From Asparagopsis taxiformis (taxonomy: Eukaryota; Rhodophyta; Florideophyceae; Bonnemaisoniales; Bonnemaisoniaceae): 64,000 nt of DNA. This document shows positions 45,517 to 58,598 of this stretch, piece after piece. The notes below the pieces were generated by a model, which saw nothing but the letters and a program-made list of their open reading frames with translations, was not told the DNA's origin and did not search any database. The number at the start of each line of letters is the position of its first letter. The stretch's first letter is position 1. The stretch lies in assembly GCA_030407315.1 (NCBI GenBank), contig JALQPE010002839.1, positions 1 through 64,000 on the forward strand, in the 5' to 3' direction. The position numbers and the translations under genes were made by a program.

Positions 45517-48500
45517 ATGGAATGCAAGTATGAAGGGTGCTTCTACTACTGCGTAGATGCTTATGCGCTCGCGCTGCATGAGCGAACGTGTCGCTACCGT
45601 TTCAACCCCTCTCCCCAACATTTCAACAACGCTCGTGTCCCTGCCGTCACCCATGAGCCTGCTCGAAACGGCGACCATGATTCCCCGCAACCCAGCTCCC
45701 CAGACCCAGAATCTGGTCGTGCTTCCTCCAGCGACTCACCCTGTGACGCTCCACTGCCACCAACCTCAACCCCCTCCCGCGCAGACCTCCTCGTGCAATC
45801 CCTCGCCGCCAGTCTCACAACCCTCGAGTACAAGGCCGGCGCTGGCCGCGTGAGCGAAGTCATCACCATCCTACAAGACCCCGCATTCTCCCTAGAAAAG
45901 TTCAACAGCGCCGTTCGCACCGTAGAAGAATGTCGCCACGTTACCGCTTCCATGGTCGAAACACATTTCCGCACCGAAGGTTACAAGAGCCACATCATTC
46001 CAGACAAAACTGGTAAGTACTCGGCACAGCTGTACCTCCGCGACCCAGTCGACATGCTCCGCAGGCAGTTAGCACTGGCTAACGACCAAAATACTCTCTT
46101 CCACCCCTCCCCACAGACCGCCCAGACGGCACCGCAATATTTTCTCATCCCCTACACACAGAATTCGCGAAAACGCTGCACCAGGTTACTAGACAGCGCG
46201 TGCAGCTCTCGGAAGATCCACAGGTCGTATGGGCAGAAGAAAATGATCCCACCGCTTCCTCCTTTGCCGGCCTCCTCCAAGTGTACTCCGACAAGAGCAG
46301 CACAAGCCTCAAGAGCTCCGCAATCGTCGCATACCCCATACACGTCACACTGCTCAACTTCTCCGCCCCCCTCCGTCGCCACTGCATCCGTACCGGCCTC
46401 ACCATCGTCGGGTATCTTCCGTACATTGTTAACCCTTCGTCCAACGCCTTGTTCGGTGATGAAATGCCGACAACCTCTAGTTCTGCTAGTCGTGCTCGCA
46501 AAATTGATATTCTTCATAAAGCACTCGAAAAAGTGTTTTCGTCCCTATCCACCGCGTTCTCTTCCGGGTTTCCCTGCACAGACTCCACTGCAACTGCCCG
46601 CCAATGCTTTCCCATCCTAGCCAATTATTGCTGCGACTTTCCAGAGGCCAAAGAGCTGTCATGCACTCGCAACAGCACTACCACCACACATCCCTGCCAC
46701 AGCTGCTACATCCCCGCCACTCAACTTGAATCCAGCGCGCCACACCAGCCCCGCTCCCTCGATGATACACGCTCTGCACGCCAAGAGAGCGCTCAGGAGC
46801 ATACAACTGCTCCGCTCGAAGCTCTCTCCCTCCTCGAACAACACTCTGTCCTCGAATCGACCGCTCTTTTACCCACCAACAGTCCCCTAGACCCCTACAA
46901 CATTTTCTCCTTCGAGCCTCTGCACAATCTCCACCTCGGCATCTCAAAGCTCATCAAACAGTGCATTGTCCACCGCCTCAGCTCCCCAGACCTCACCACC
47001 ACCACTGCCTCCCATTCCGGGACACCTCGCACCTTCAAGAAGGTGAAAAAATCCATCCTCGCCGGCTCAAACAGCATTCTGTCCGCTATCGAACGCGACT
47101 ACTACATCACCGGTCTTCATGTCGACTTCTCCAAGGGTGAGAAGGGCACCAATTTGAACGGCCTCTTCACGGAGGACGGCATACGCGGCATGCTCGCAGC
47201 CAAAGACTATCACCATGTCGACATGGTGTTCCCTTTCATCGCAGCATTCATTGACACATGCTGTGACGAAGTAGAGACAGCCCCCCTCACTTCCATCTGC
47301 ACGCAATACTCTGACCTCGTCGCATGGGTCATGAAACGCGGTCGCATCAAGCACTGGACTGCCGCCGAACTAGAAAGCCTCCAGAACTCCATTTCCTATT
47401 TCAAACAATCAATGCTCTCCACCCTCGGCCCATTCCACACCACAGGTCTCAAAACTTTCAAGTTCCATCTTCTAGACCATCTTCCCGGTGACTTGCAGAG
47501 ATATGGTGCCCTGGAACACATTGATGCAGGCCCCTACGAACACTCGCATCTTCTGTTCAAACAGAGTTATAGGAAAACCTCTCGAAGGCGCTCCACAGCC
47601 ATGGAAGAGACTATTCGCCACATGGAATTCTCCTTGGCCACTCCAACTGGTCATACCCCATCGAACACATTGGGAAACGCACGCATGATATCGCCCACAG
47701 ACGGTGCAGTACTCGTTCGCGACGGATTCACCGTTGTACTGCACGACTTTGCCTCCCTGCTGCCCGATGCAACCCTCCTCGTTGCAGATATCGACGGACA
47801 GCCCGATCCTGCCACTCTTTTGCCTCTGCACAACTCCTCGTTCCCGTCTGGCACCATAACGCTATTCCAGCAACTCGGTGACACAGCTGCACAAGCGTTC
47901 CTCACCCTCGCTAGACTGCGCGCCACGGCAGAAGGCCCTCCAATACATGACATGGACATTTCCGTCACCGCGGTAAAGTCCGCCTACGTCATGGGAGGGT
48001 ACGTCCCAGATGCCGATGACTTTGACCCGCACAGTGGCATGCTTCGCCCCACAAACGTGTCGAGGCACAAGCAGCAGCGCGTCTTTGCAACTTCATCATT
48101 CGGCCCCGCAAAGAGATCGCAGTACTCCTTTGTCGTCATCTCCGGAACTGCCGATGACTACAGAACCATATGGGTAGGGCGCGTCCTGGCACTGGTACGC
48201 CTGCAGTCTCCAAACCTGTTTCAACCTGTAGAACTCGCTTTCGTTCAGTATATGACCTGCTTTGCCCCAAAAACCGCTGTGGAAAAATCACTTGGGTGCA
48301 TTTGTTTAAAGTGGTCCACATGGGACCCGGACAACGGATCCGTTGACAGCAATGACACTGCATCCCACAGTGCAGGTGGTCCTTGGTTTGACCTCATTCC
48401 TGCATCTACTATATCTGGCACCGTGCACATCGTACGAAGTAACTTTCCAGTCAAGCCATTTACGAAACAAATGCACTGGTCGGACCACCGTTTCTATCTC

Positions 48501-48557
48501 AACCGCTTCTACACCAACACTGATTACCAGTTCACAGATGATAATGAAGAAGAATAA
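45517..48557 (+). pseudogene. Gene A transposase of AB copy 3, one 1-bp deletion
   Basis: It is 3041 nt against 3042 nt in copy 2. The sole lesion is loss of one C from a CCCC run at about 46119-46123, shifting the frame after HPSPQTA. It is open from MECKYEGC to the deletion, and from there to DNEEE in the second frame. The residue that is TAG in copy 2 is TCG here. All blocks listed for copy 2 are present. The break is different from copy 2's, so the shared ancestor was intact. If the missing C is a sequencing error this copy would encode a full transposase. Confidence 0.8.
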
Positions 48558-48634
48558 ATCTAAATCGTAGCACTCTATTGATAATGTACTACATGATAAG
48601 CCTTCTAGTCAACGTCACATTTACTGCACTAATT

Positions 48635-50723
48635 TCAACCATCCTCCATTACGCCAAAACTGTTATCAGCAGTTGCTGCATGGCGCCGCTCCATGCCCCC
48701 ATACTGTGGGGCATTGATTTCTACATTCAGGTTTGCACTCAGGTGTCCAGCATATGGGTCAACGACGAAAAGTTCTGCGCCAATTAGTCCTTGCGCAATC
48801 ACACAATCCATTACAGCACCGAGGTTTGACGTAATATGCGATTGAATCCAATCCTCGGACACTAGAACAAGTGATGAGCAGCGGTTTACATCATCAACGA
48901 CATGAACAATTCCAGACCCCTCTCCGCTTTGCCACACTTCAACAGCCTCTGTCGTCACAGTACGGCTTGCAAACACATGCCGTGACTGTGCACTAGTCCG
49001 CTGTTCGCTCTCGACGACGTCCGTTTGTTCCCTTGCTTGCGAGCCTTGGAGACAAGACATGCAGTACACCACCATACCAACTAATTGCTGAAAAGCTACC
49101 CCCACATATTGACTGTACCGCCTTGTAAACTCCTTCTGCCGTGCACCTCCTTTCCCCTTCGGTTCATCCAAACACTCCACAGTAGTCACTAGCCAAGCAT
49201 CCAGGCGCGCCAGCGTTAGTATGCTCGTCTCTATGTCCATTACTTGTTCTGGTCGTATCGAATAACCCCTGAAGATGTCCAGCACATTCACAGCTACTCG
49301 GTTGTTAAACCATGCATCACCATTCACTTCCATTTCGAAGCTGTCAGGAACCATGCCTTTGCTGTATCGCAGCTCTGAGAACGGTGCCGTTCGCCACCTC
49401 CCCATATCCAAATCACCGTTGCTTTCCCGTTTCAAAAGCTTCTCAGACGCTTCGCGCTTTTGATCCTCTCGCTCGTCCATCTCAGCTCGCGTCGTCAGCA
49501 TCGTGCATCTAGACATTAATTTCGTGTACCCCAGCGAACCGAACAATCTGTCCCTCGCATTACGCTTCCGTGCACTCATCACGTCGGACAGTTTCTGCGT
49601 CACCTTCACTTTCAATTCCTTGCTCCCCGCCACAGCCTCTTGACAGCACACACGCTGCTCCTCATCGGAAAACACATCACACCACGGACTTTGACGCAGT
49701 ACGTGTCGCACCAAGTCATTCAGCAGATCACTCTCGTCTCTGTACGAAGGTGTATACCACTGCAGATTCTTGATGATGTAGCCCGGAGGGGTAGCAATAT
49801 ATCCTACACCGTTTTCGCTCCAAAGTGTCCCTTCTACCGGCTCTATCTCGATGGTACGTCCAGTCCAACGTCTCTGCGTTTGTTCCGCTATAGGGTCCAG
49901 CTCCATAGTCTCGTTCTTGCACCACTTTGTCAGGTTTTCCTCAACCGCCCTAAGAACTCCAAGGTATTTCACAGGAATGGCTTTCTGTATTTTCGACTTA
50001 CCGCCACCGTGATCACTGATTCTACCTGTTCTCGCAATTGCAGTAAGGCTGGCATTTTCCGCCTGCAGAGTTTTCACCTTAGCCTCCAACGCAACTATCT
50101 CCGTGGTGAGCGCCTTGTTTGCTATGTCCTGGCTAAACACTTTTTTTTCCAGCTCCGCGATCTTCTTCTTCTGCGCATTGATGCGACTCGCCATTAAATC
50201 GATGGATTCCGGCGGATGCAACCTCTCTGCCCTCACCGTCCCCCCATCTCCCACGCTATCGGGATTATGATGTCCTCCATCGGCAATAGCCTGACGTCGC
50301 GGGGGCGTTACGCGCATATTTGGCACCAATGACAGTCTGTTGTGACGAGGCCCGCACTCCGGCTGCTCTCTCCCCTCAGTACCACCTGACCGCCGATGAT
50401 AGTTGGCATCCTGTGAACGTTGCTCAGAAACAACATCCCTTGCCGCTATCCTCGGGTCCCTGACTGCATTACCTGCTGGGGCTGATGTACTCGGCATAGT
50501 TGGCGCAGTGGGGGTCACAGCCTCCAGTGTCTCGGGAACCCCCGGCTGGGACTCCGTCTGCAGCACCTCCGCATCTGCCAACCCGGGAGGAACTACCTTT
50601 GCCATAGCACTCTGCCGCAATTCCAACATGTTTTGAGCCACTATCATGTCATCATCATGATGTTCACTGTCCCTGCGAGCACGCTTGCCTCGGTCAAGCC
50701 CCATCTCTCTCCGCGCCGTTCCT
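48635..50723 (-). CDS. Gene B of AB copy 3, 5'-truncated long open frame
   Basis: The longest intact B: open from the junction at 50723, with the first internal Met at 50704 giving 689 aa, ending FGVMEDG. About 66-72 N-terminal residues are lost to the copy 4 terminus. Residues, numbered from that Met: acidic patch HHDDDM at about 16; a Pro/Arg-rich region to 160; a coiled coil at about 175-225 (LEKKVFSQDIANKALTTEI); KYLGVLRAVEENLTKWC at about 245; PWCDVFSDEEQRVCCQEA at about 345; MEVNGDAWFNNRVAVNVL at about 455; a C-terminal hydrophobic domain. No recognised family. It is convergent with gene A with 77 bp between stops, so it is expressed from the opposite end of the element. Function unknown; likely a transposition accessory or regulatory protein. 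Confidence 0.65.
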
Positions 50724-50854
50724 CGTCTGTGTTTTCGGAAGTGGACGCGGACGTCCAGTCTCTCTAGTACGGGTCCTAGTCGGCCCCGAGATTTACTAGA
50801 ACAAATGAACGTCCGCGTCCAAAAAAAATAAAAATTTTTTGGATGCGGACGTCC

Positions 50855-50983
50855 ACTTTCTCTAGTACGTTCGGCGGAATACTAGGACCCAACATCCACT
50901 TTCTCTAGTACATACAGCGGGATCCTAGGGCCCGAAATCCACTTTCTCTAGTACATACAGCGGGATCCTAGGACCAGACATCC
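50855..50983. repeat. 43-bp minisatellite, 3 units, AB copy 4
   Basis: It is the same arrangement as 43073-43201. The flanking 700 bp are almost identical to copy 3. Confidence 0.9.
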
Positions 50984-51544
50984 AGTATACAATATATCAG
51001 CGAAAACTGGGAGGGAAGAAATTACAGCGGATGGTAAATTCAGGGCCCATATCGGACCGTATTTTATTCTCTCATTTACGAAACTGCTGATATACAATAC
51101 GTCTCTCTAGAATAGGAAATACATATCTGGTCAGAATAGGAAATAAATACCCGGTTAGAATAGGAAATACGTATCCAGTCAAAATACGAAATATGTATCC
51201 AGCCAGAATATGAAATATATATCCAGCCAGAATACAAAATACCTGTCAGCATATCGTCGATCACCCATCTCCCTCACTATCGCGTTCTCCCTACCATCCG
51301 AACGCCATGCACCACCATTCGCACATACTTCAAGAACCCTCACGACCTAGATTACAAAAGATCCGCTCCTTCCCAATACCATCCCCGCTTTCCTCGAAAC
51401 CACCCCAGCCCATTAAATCATCAAGAAATCAAACACGAACATGGTCAACAAAATCTTATAGGACTTGAAACCACTCTCACTTCTATCGTATGCCCGAAAA
51501 TATACACATACCAGAAACACCTCACAGCTTCATTCCCCATCTTC

Positions 51545-52992
51545 CTAGATCCCTTCTTCACACTCCTTGAGTCCTGCCGTTCTTGCTTCACTACTCCTGC
51601 ATCACATACACAACATCAGAATCAACCACAACAGTCAAATTCAAAAGCAACGCTTACCACGCCAGATATCCTAGAAACTCCCTTGCTTACCTCTCATCCA
51701 TCCTACACACAATACAAACCATGATCCAAAAACCTTGCAATGAATAATCAAAGTCAGAAGTCCATATCTTCGCAAAACAAGTCTTGGTGCTCAATGAAAC
51801 TTACCTTCCGTCATCACCATTGCTGCATCACCTACACAAAATCGAAATCTACAACAACAGTCGGACTCAAAACCCACATGTCCCTCTCAGCATACTCTCA
51901 AAACTTGCGCACTTTCCTTCGCTTGACACAATACACATCATGACTGGATAAGCTTCCAATGAATCAATATCACATCAACTGCAATAGTCAGATTCGAAAC
52001 AATCACTTCCCTCGATGCATACCCTCAGAACTCACTTACCCTCGTTTCATTCTACACACAATACAGACCAAAAGTCGCAAATCGCACAACCAACAAATGA
52101 AGTCAGCATTCCGCATCTTCGCACCACCGGACTGGGCGCTCAATGCAACTTACCTTCCGTCATCACCATTCCTACATCACCTACAAAAAATCGAAATCAA
52201 CAACAACAGTCGGACTGAAAACCCATGCTTCCCTCGCTGCATACCCTCAGAACTCACTTACCCTCGATGTATCCTGCACGCAATAGAAACCATAAGTCAA
52301 AAATTGTACAAAAAAATGTAGTCAGCATTCCATATCTTCGCACAACTTAACTAGGCGCTCAATGTAACTTACCTTCCGTCATCACCATTCCAGAATCACC
52401 CACACAAAATCATCATCAACCACAACAGTCAGACTCAAAACCCACATTCCACTCACTGAACCCCTTAAATGCTCGCCTACCTCCCTTCCACCCTTCAGCG
52501 AATATGCACCATGACTCACTAAGCTCCCAATAAATAAATATTGCATGAAAGACGAAAGTCAAATTCAAAACAAACACTTCCCTCGCTTCATACCCTCAGG
52601 ACGCACTTAACCTCTTCATCTCCTTGCATCATGCACACAATACAACCAATAAGTCACAAATCGTGCAACGAACAAATGTAGTCAGCATTCCATTTCATCG
52701 CGAAACCCGTCTTTAAGCTCAATGAAACTTACCTTACTTCATCACTATTCCTGCACCACCTATACAACATCAAAATGAACCAGAACAGTCAGACTAAAAA
52801 CCCATGCATCCCTTATTGCACACCCGCGAGACTCACTTACTTACCTGCCTCCCATCGTTCACAACATGCAAACCATGACTCACGAAGCTTCTAATGAATC
52901 AATATCGCATCAACGACAACAGTACGACTCAAAACACACGCTTCCCTCGCTGCATACTCTCCAAACTGGCATACTCACAGTCGTTCTATCCT
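51545..52992 (-). pseudogene. Micro-exon array of AB copy 4, expanded and diverged
   Basis: At least ten minus-strand units alternate 12-nt and 18-nt exon-like blocks, each bounded by an AG acceptor and mostly a GTAAGT donor. Examples are GAATGGTGATGACGGAAG near 52163 and 52381, AATGAAACGAGG near 52038, and the terminal block ending in TAG near 51545. The 18-nt unit is more conserved than the 12-nt unit. Some acceptors and donors are lost, so this copy is probably not expressed as one product. Confidence 0.4.
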
Positions 52993-54094
52993 CTACACCA
53001 AACAAAGGAAACACGGCCAAAGAACCTCAGTCAGTGACGGCGGAGAAGTGGAACCTGCGGCGTCGACTGGACAGCTTTCAACGTCAGCTTAAGTCCTGCT
53101 GTGCATACTCCATATCATCGCCGGTATTGAGATTAATAATGGCCCAAGACATGGTCTCTGAACTCCCGAATGATGAGATCCGGATCGAGAACATCGAAAT
53201 GGTATAATCATATATATGACAATCCATTTGCTTCCCTTAAATGATCCCTGTAATATCCACTATAAAGCACAAACTTATTCCATGAAGTTCGCAATTAATA
53301 TAATTTTATTATTTTAAATGAATTAATTGAAAATCCATCTCCTACGGCGGTCATTCGTTCTTCCATGCACACGTTGCCAGCAAAATGTGTGACCTAGCAG
53401 TAGGTGATGATTGATCGCTCAGGTACATTCCACCATTGGACTGCCAGAAGTGAGCACAAAACTGATACCCAGAGAACCACGAGAACATTACAAACGAGGT
53501 CTCGAACGCACATTTACAATACAATATAAATACTATACAACAAACTCTACTCGCTATCTCAGACGACGCGGCTCACAAGTGGCGTAGTCCCAATTTTCCG
53601 TAACGCCTTTCCTGATGCGTAAAAGTAAAAAAACGTCAAAACGTAAATCAGAAATGAGTGCGAGAGTTTCCTGCACGGGAGATGATGGGCCACCAAGTTG
53701 ACTTTTTCGAAATTTTAGAATTTCTGGGCTGGCCAGCAGTGCAATCGAGCTGGACATCCACCGGACGTCCATTTCAGGTTGGTCGTGTGCTGCTCACATC
53801 TACGCATTACAGCAACCACGCAGGCGGGCCCACTGCTCATACGAAGTGCACGTAGTATGTGCAGCATGATGGGTGAGTAGTGTTTGTCGTGAGAAAGTGG
53901 GGTGGGGGCATGCCGAAACAAGGACCAAAACTTCGCCCTGGCGTATTGAGCCTGAGCCTGGAATTGACCCTTCGTGAGATGTGGCTTTGCTTACAGTTGG
54001 TGCTTACAGAAGCCAGCGATGGCCCCGCTCGGGGCGTCGGCTGGCTTCTTCTGGGGCCGTTGTGGCCAAATTAGAACCAAGCCTATGTCCGGCG

Positions 54095-54300
54095 GACGTC
54101 CTGAATTGCTTTATTTTTGGGCTATTCTCAAAAAACATGCACATGTGAACATGTTTTTGAGATGGGGGTGTGCCGTACGGCACTTTCGACCGCCCAAATC
54201 GATATAATTTTGCAATTTTTTTTCTGACTGAAATTTTAGAATTTCAGGGCTGACCAGCAATGCAACCGAGCCGAACTTCCACTGGACGTCCATTTCAAGT
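54095..54300 (-). repeat. Hairpin module, minus orientation
   Basis: It has GTGCCGTACGGCAC near 54170 and the 12-bp-arm hairpin near 54130-54163, with the TTTCTGACTG variant block. It is preceded at 53700-53785 by a partial module lacking the hairpins. Confidence 0.75.
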
Positions 54301-55010
54301 TAGGCGAGTGCTGCACATTTGCTCGCATCGCAGCAACTAAGCAAGTGTTGAGAGCACCGAGATGCCATGCAGACAAGAGGGAATCGGCTGCAAACGGCTT
54401 CCCTGGTCGGCAGCTGGATGTCTGGATGTCAATGGCTGCAAGCATGGAAATCTTGCTACCGCACGGCGCATACACACTGCAGCAGCACATCACTGACGCA
54501 TGCGAAAGTTGGGTGCTGCAGCGTGTGGTTGTTTGTGTGTTGGTGTGTTTGTGTGTGTACGACGAACCTTGTGGTATCCCTAGGCGCGCACTGGTACAAA
54601 ACGTTTGGACTGTCCCATCGGTCGTACTTTGACGCATTTACATGCATCGGAGAACGACCAAGGAGGTAGAGCAGCAATCGCTGTTGGCTGAGCGTCCAAA
54701 TTGGAGGGCTTGGGGCAATGGTTCTATAGCAGTCATTTATAGGACGCCCACCGTTGATGACTGAGATCCACGGTGGGTTTAGTATTCATGGTGTTGTCCT
54801 GCATTGGCGGACGTCGAAGACGAGTACTTCCAGTGAGCGTCCAAGCTGAATAGCTCAGCAGAGGATTATGATGTGGATGTGAAGGCAGGGATGAGGCCAG
54901 CAGGAACGTTTCTGCAAGATGGGCGTGAGTGGGTAAGTGAGCGGGGAGGGGCCGCTCGGGGCGCTTGGTAGCTTCTGGGGCCGTTGTGGCCAAATTAGAA
55001 CCAAGCCTAT
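54300..55010. other. Spacer between hairpin modules
   Basis: No gene. It shares with 55215-55905 a GGTCGGCAGC / ATGGCTGCA / CATACACACTGCAGC-type pattern, indicating a roughly 900-bp higher-order tandem unit. Confidence 0.4.
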
Positions 55011-55215
55011 GTCCGGCGGACGTCCTGAATTGCTTTATGTTTTGGGCTATTCTCAAAAACATGCACAAGTGAACATGTTTTTGAGATGGGGGTGTGCCGT
55101 ACGGCACTCTCGACCCCCAAATCGATACTTTTTTGCAATTTTTCCTCTACCCGAAATTTCAATATCTCTGGGCTGGGCAGCAATGAAATTGAGCCGGACG
55201 TCCATTTCAGGTTAG
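55010..55215 (-). repeat. Hairpin module, minus orientation
   Basis: It has GTGCCGTACGGCAC near 55094 and the hairpin with AACATG arms near 55055-55085. It is about 920 bp from the module at 54095. Confidence 0.75.
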
Positions 55216-55904
55216 TCGTATATTGGGCACCTGCACACATTGCAACAATGAAGCAGGCTATTATGGCACGGAGGTACCGTACCGACAACAGGCCATCGGA
55301 TGCGAGAGGCTATCCTGGTCGGCAGCCGGATGGCAATGGCTGCACCCATTGTCATCATGCTATTGCACGGAGCGCACACACTGCAGCACGGTACTGACGT
55401 TCGCGTCAGTGGCGTGGCGTGCGAGCCGTACGTGTTTGTATGTGTGTGTCTGTCAGCTGCTGCACATTGAAGTACTTCCCAGGTGTACCACTGGTCAACA
55501 ACGTTTTGAACTGTCACCTCAGTCATACTCCGACGCATGTACATGCAACGGAGAACGAATGAGATAGCAGAGCAGCAACCAATGCTGGCTGGATGTCCAA
55601 ATCGTCGGTGGACTCGAGGGCAATAGTAGCAGACATTCATCGAAGTCCACCACTGATGGGTGAGCTCCGCGATAGGTGTAGTTGTCGTGGTATTGTTCTA
55701 CAATTGTGGAAGTCGAAGACGACGAGCACATCCACTGGACGTCCAGGTTGACCAGCTGAGCGGAGGAGTATGATGTGGAGGTGAAGGCATTGGTGAGGCT
55801 GACTGGAACGGTTAAAAAGTATGGGCGTGAGCGGGGGAGGGAGGAACTCAGGGCCGCTCGGGGCACTGGATGGCTTCTGGGGCCGTTGTGGCCAAATTAG
55901 GCGA

Positions 55905-56070
55905 CCTGAATTGCTTTATTTTTTGGGCTATTCTCAAAAACATGCACAAGTGAACATGTTTTTGAGATGGGGGTGTGCCGTACGGCACAATCGACCGCCG
56001 AAATCGATGTTTTTTTGTAATTTTTTCTGCCAGAAATTTTAGAATTTCTGAGATGGTAACTAATGCAATC
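55905..56070 (-). repeat. Hairpin module, minus orientation, outermost of copy 4
   Basis: It has GTGCCGTACGGCAC near 55976 and the hairpin near 55935-55965. It decays after AGAATTTCTGAG, where the element probably ends. Confidence 0.7.
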
Positions 56071-57001
56071 GAGTCAGTCAGGGTGAGAAGATGACGTTTC
56101 ACGGCGAGATGCTGTGAGGAATAAGTTGTTTCGGAAGGCGGACGTTGAGATTGTACCCATGCATCGTTCGCATTTCCTCAAGGTTGGTGGAAGGGAGAAG
56201 GGTACGCTATGATGCGCCGTTCTGTTAAAAGGCAAATTTGGAGCAGTTCTAGAAAATCAAGGGCTCCAAACCGTTTAGAAAAACACGAAGTAGGACGTTT
56301 AGGAAGATTTCTCCAATGCCGCACAGACCAAAAGAGAATGCAATGCAGGCAGGTGACAAGTGAATGGTTCAATTCTTTATTCTCGATCGATAGAGAAGAC
56401 TATGCTCGGCATGTGGCGGCTTTAAAACAAATGGTCTATGCGAGGGTGTAAAAGTTGGCAGGATTGTAAGCTTGTAATGCTCAATTTTATTTAAATGATG
56501 TGTAAGCGACAGAGGTTCTCCAGGCTCAGTTTAGTCACTTGTTGATCGCCACTGACCAGCAGTGTAGCCGGCGATAAATTGCATGTGTTTCTTTCAAGCA
56601 TGTGAGACTTGAGAATTCAACGCTTGAATTGTGTGATTTGCATGGTTGGTGCAAAGAGATCAGTCCATCGACGGCACAGCGAAAACGAGTCCTGGATTGT
56701 CAGAAATGGCGGTATGGTCAATTGTAAAATGCTAAGTACATGTTCCTAGCATCAGTAATCGCGTGGATAACGCACCTGAGGTCGGCATCTACTGTTAGTT
56801 TTGATCCTGCCAAGCTAAGTCAACGAAGGTGCTTCAACATGTGCATATTCAAGTCTGTTCTCGGACGTACAGCAGGGAAACATTGTTCTGTCTTGCAATT
56901 TTATTCTCAGCCCTGCTAATCACAAGCCGCCCCTCATAAATTTTCTAGCTTTGTTGGCGGCAAATTCTCTTCCGGCGTCAACAAGGTACGAGGCGATCAA
57001 A
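56071..57001. other. Gene-free stretch
   Basis: No supported gene. A plus-strand frame at about 56209-56451 is basic and short, without recognisable motifs or conservation evidence. Confidence 0.35.
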
Positions 57002-57799
57002 ATGTCTTCACAATCTCCCGTGAAGTTTGGCAGTCTCTCTGAAGCATCCATTGCGCGAGAATTCCTCAATTGGCTTGAACCCGTTCCTAGTTCTGTCTGC
57101 GAAGTCGTCGCATAAAGAGATATAGAAAAAGCTCTTTGTTTCGCAAAGGCTAGAATCATCCCGCGTACATGTACATACAGGCAGCTTCTTGAGGAGCCTA
57201 TTGATGCTGTTCACATCCTGCTTCCGACCAGTCTAACCACAGATTGAGCTATTCGGTGAGCAAAGGCGGGAAAGCACATCATTGTGGACAAGCCTCTCAA
57301 TTGCGCCAAGGACGTCCAGTCCATCATTGATGCTTGCCGCGATTCTGGCGTGTTTTTTCTGGATGGGACGCAAGTCCTGCACTCGTTACGCGCTGGGATC
57401 ATCCGAGACGTCATCAAGTCTCACGAGCTGGGAGATGTACTTCAGTTGAATACGACATTTCCCCTCCGAATTCCAGATTTCAAGAATGACATCAGATCCA
57501 ATCCACACCTGGAACCACAGGGCAGTAAGGGAGATCTCTGATGGTACACTTCACGAGCCGCCGTTAATTATCTGGTTGTGGAGTCGCCTCGAAGAAATTA
57601 TCAGTGACATGCAAGGAGACGATGGATTCGGAATTGGCGGGAGTTCTCAATGCTGCACATGCATTTTGAATTTGGTGACTACGAAGAGAACAAAATTATG
57701 ATGTCTTTTGATGTCGATTTCAGAGGTCCGCTCCGCCAGTACACAGAGATTGTTTCTCAGCGATTTGTTGACATGGGTGGTTGGTTAATGGGAAAATAG
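57002..57799 (+). pseudogene. Gfo/Idh/MocA-family oxidoreductase pseudogene
   Basis: One frame from ATG 57002 to TAG 57797 reads as an NAD(P)-dependent sugar or dihydrodiol dehydrogenase. It shows SIAREFLNW (degraded Rossmann start), RDIEKALCFAKA, IDAVHILLPTSL, then the family hallmark AKAGKHIIVDKPLNC (57260-57304), ACRDSGVFFLDG and WYTSRAAVNYL. Five in-frame stops interrupt it (57113, 57245, 57257, 57539, 57605) but there is no frameshift and no intron. It covers about 265 of a usual 330-350 residues. The stop that should read Trp before AIR is TGA. It could be a retrocopy or an old dead gene. The family call is secure; the substrate is unknown. Confidence 0.8.
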
Positions 57800-58598
57800 G
57801 CAGTGGTGCTGACGAGGCAGGGATATGAAATGCGGTGTAGGATACTGGGTTAAACAGACGTGTGAGTACTGATGGTGCGTGACTTGCAGAAGAGAAGGGG
57901 AGTACGATAAGAGGGAAGACGCGTGGATGGAAGGGTGGAAGCGATTGAAGGATGTGGAAGGGGGAAACGGAATGTTGGTTAGTGGAGTGAAACGGTTGTG
58001 GAGAGGGAAAGCGAAAGAAATGGATGCCAAGAGCGCAGTTGTGGTCAGGTGCTGCAGATTCGGGTTTATGTTTGGGTTCATGTGCGCGTCTGGCACAGCG
58101 TGTAGTTCGTGTTCAGTACGCAGATTCGCAGATCTCGTCGCGACCAGTGAGTAGGTTGTGTATGAAACGATTCACCAATCGCTGATGTTTGATAAATTTT
58201 AAGTAGAGGACAGTTAGTCGTAAGAAATATCTCGCCGCAAAATCAGTTCAAATATCTCAATGCTTTTCACAACCCATATCAAGCGTGAGTTGAGCTGTAC
58301 TGCGCACCTAGCTGCCATGGGCCGCGATACGATTTCCATATGGGTGAAAATTGACCACGGTTGGTGTGTTCAAACAGAATTCCATGGATACCACAAATGG
58401 TAGGCACGGGTGGAACGGAAACACGTCTTTCCTCCGTCTAATCCCAGCCTCGACGTCCTCAGCTTCTGTCACTTGCTCCCGACCTGTTGCCACATTCGGG
58501 TTCCACGCCGACTCCACTGTCCCGCTTGCATCCCTCCGCGCTCGCTCCCCACTCGGCACCCCAGCCGCCAGCTTGAACCTCAAACGTTCCCTGGACAC
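57800..58598. other. No supported gene; possible 3' remnant of the DET1-like gene at its right edge
   Basis: Purine-rich on the plus strand at 57880-58030. Minus-strand frames between 58310 and 58600 are low-complexity. Nothing recognisable. Confidence 0.35.

Larger units (their letters stand above)
42942..50723 (-). mobile_element. AB transposon copy 3, inverted, hairpin end missing
   Basis: It is the reverse complement of copy 2's layout: terminus at 42942, three 43-bp units, 24-bp repeats, micro-exons (minus), 41-codon ORF remnant (minus), gene A (plus, one 1-bp deletion) and gene B (minus, long intact frame). The hairpin end and the first codons of B are absent because the terminus of copy 4 abuts B at 50723/50724. 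Confidence 0.85.
50724..56070 (-). mobile_element. AB-related element copy 4, lacking genes A and B
   Basis: It starts with the AB terminus (50724-50854), three 43-bp units (50855-50983), 24-bp repeats (51110-51240) and a longer, diverged micro-exon array. The relic of the 41-codon ORF (about 53030-53160) follows. Genes A and B are missing, and a segment at 53540-53690 shared with copy 5 (61350-61500) leads into hairpin modules. The far boundary near 56070 is inferred from the outermost hairpin module. It is a non-autonomous deletion derivative. Confidence 0.6.
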
